Origin: Candidatus Izemoplasma sp.
GTDB taxonomy: Bacteria; Bacillota_I; Bacilli_A; Izemoplasmatales; Izemoplasmataceae
Direction of reading: 5' to 3'
Assembly (NCBI GenBank): GCA_007123975.1
Contig: SLFZ01000049.1
Location: forward strand, 1 to 22,176
Length of the DNA stretch: 22,176 bases
Positions 22,050-22,176 of this stretch are shown here, in pieces (the stretch's first letter is position 1; each line of letters starts with the position of its first letter). A model generated the notes under the pieces. It ran no database searches. It saw nothing but the letters and a program-made list of their open reading frames with translations, and was not told the DNA's origin. A program made the position numbers and the translations under genes.

Positions 22050-22176
22050 ATGAATCCGATTAAAACAGACAAAGCCCCCGCCGCCGTCGGCGCGTATAGC
22101 CAAGGCGTCATGGTGGGCGACACGCTTTATGTATCAGGCCAGATTCCTTTTGTCCCCGACACCATGGAACTCGTTA
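22050..22176 (+). CDS. ridA: RidA/YjgF family protein, 3' end beyond the window
   Basis: 42 codons from ATG 22050, preceded by GAAAGGAGCCCCTTA, open to the right edge. The start is characteristic: TDKAPAAVGAYSQGV, then LYVSGQIPFVP. RidA hydrolyses reactive enamine/imine intermediates (for example 2-aminoacrylate from serine or threonine dehydratases) to keto acids and ammonia. About one third of the usual 125 residues is seen, so the active-site Arg is outside the window. Confidence 0.93.
   Translation, partial: MNPIKTDKAPAAVGAYSQGVMVGDTLYVSGQIPFVPDTMELV

Noticed and set aside
1..22176. Mycoplasma-type code with TGA as Trp
   Set aside because: Several genes end in TGA at sensible positions (for example 13439-13441 before a terminator, and tdh at 7789-7791), and tryptophans are coded by TGG.

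Overview
The window is about half G+C, uses TGA as an ordinary stop (for example the gene ending at 13441), and has strong AGGAGG ribosome binding sites, sigma-A-type promoters, compact rho-independent terminators, LxxC lipoproteins and a PyrR-type RNA leader. That points to a Bacillota-like bacterium, or a wall-bearing relative near the Mycoplasmatota; the sequence does not fix the genus. No insertion sequence, phage gene, CRISPR array or rRNA was seen.

Layout. 1-1841: a left-truncated XRE-type helix-turn-helix regulator (minus), divergent from a small membrane protein with a CGPC motif; two inverted repeats lie between them. 1473-5535 (minus): an operon of a 796-residue protein that reads as a UPF1-like SF1 helicase with its catalytic motifs lost, a second HTH regulator with a long helical tail, and a HIT-family protein. 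5621-8871 (minus): an operon of threonine 3-dehydrogenase (tdh), 2-amino-3-ketobutyrate CoA ligase (kbl) and a polytopic membrane protein with an internal duplication; this converts threonine to glycine and acetyl-CoA. 8872-9182 has no gene but holds a promoter, three hairpins and a cre-like site, a possible small RNA or leader. 9183-12010 (minus): a third HTH regulator downstream of a monoacylglycerol-lipase-like hydrolase, then a cyclophilin. 12139-14911: tRNA-Cys, a VTT/DedA-like membrane protein, two small zinc-ribbon membrane proteins flanking a lipoprotein, and a tRNA-Arg/Pro/Pro cluster. 15113-19782: an MsrQ-like ferric-reductase membrane protein, an esterase, an S41 protease lipoprotein with InlB-type repeats and a peptidoglycan-binding tail, and a membrane-anchored glycerophosphodiesterase. 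19827-22176: uracil permease under a PyrR attenuator, superoxide dismutase, and the start of a RidA gene.

Most genes are household or envelope functions. The items most worth a second look are the degenerate helicase and its operon, the RNA-like region upstream of tdh, the duplicated membrane protein of the threonine operon, the CGPC membrane protein with its divergent regulator, and the palindrome at the tRNA-Cys start. Families were assigned by reading motifs by eye; no database search was run.
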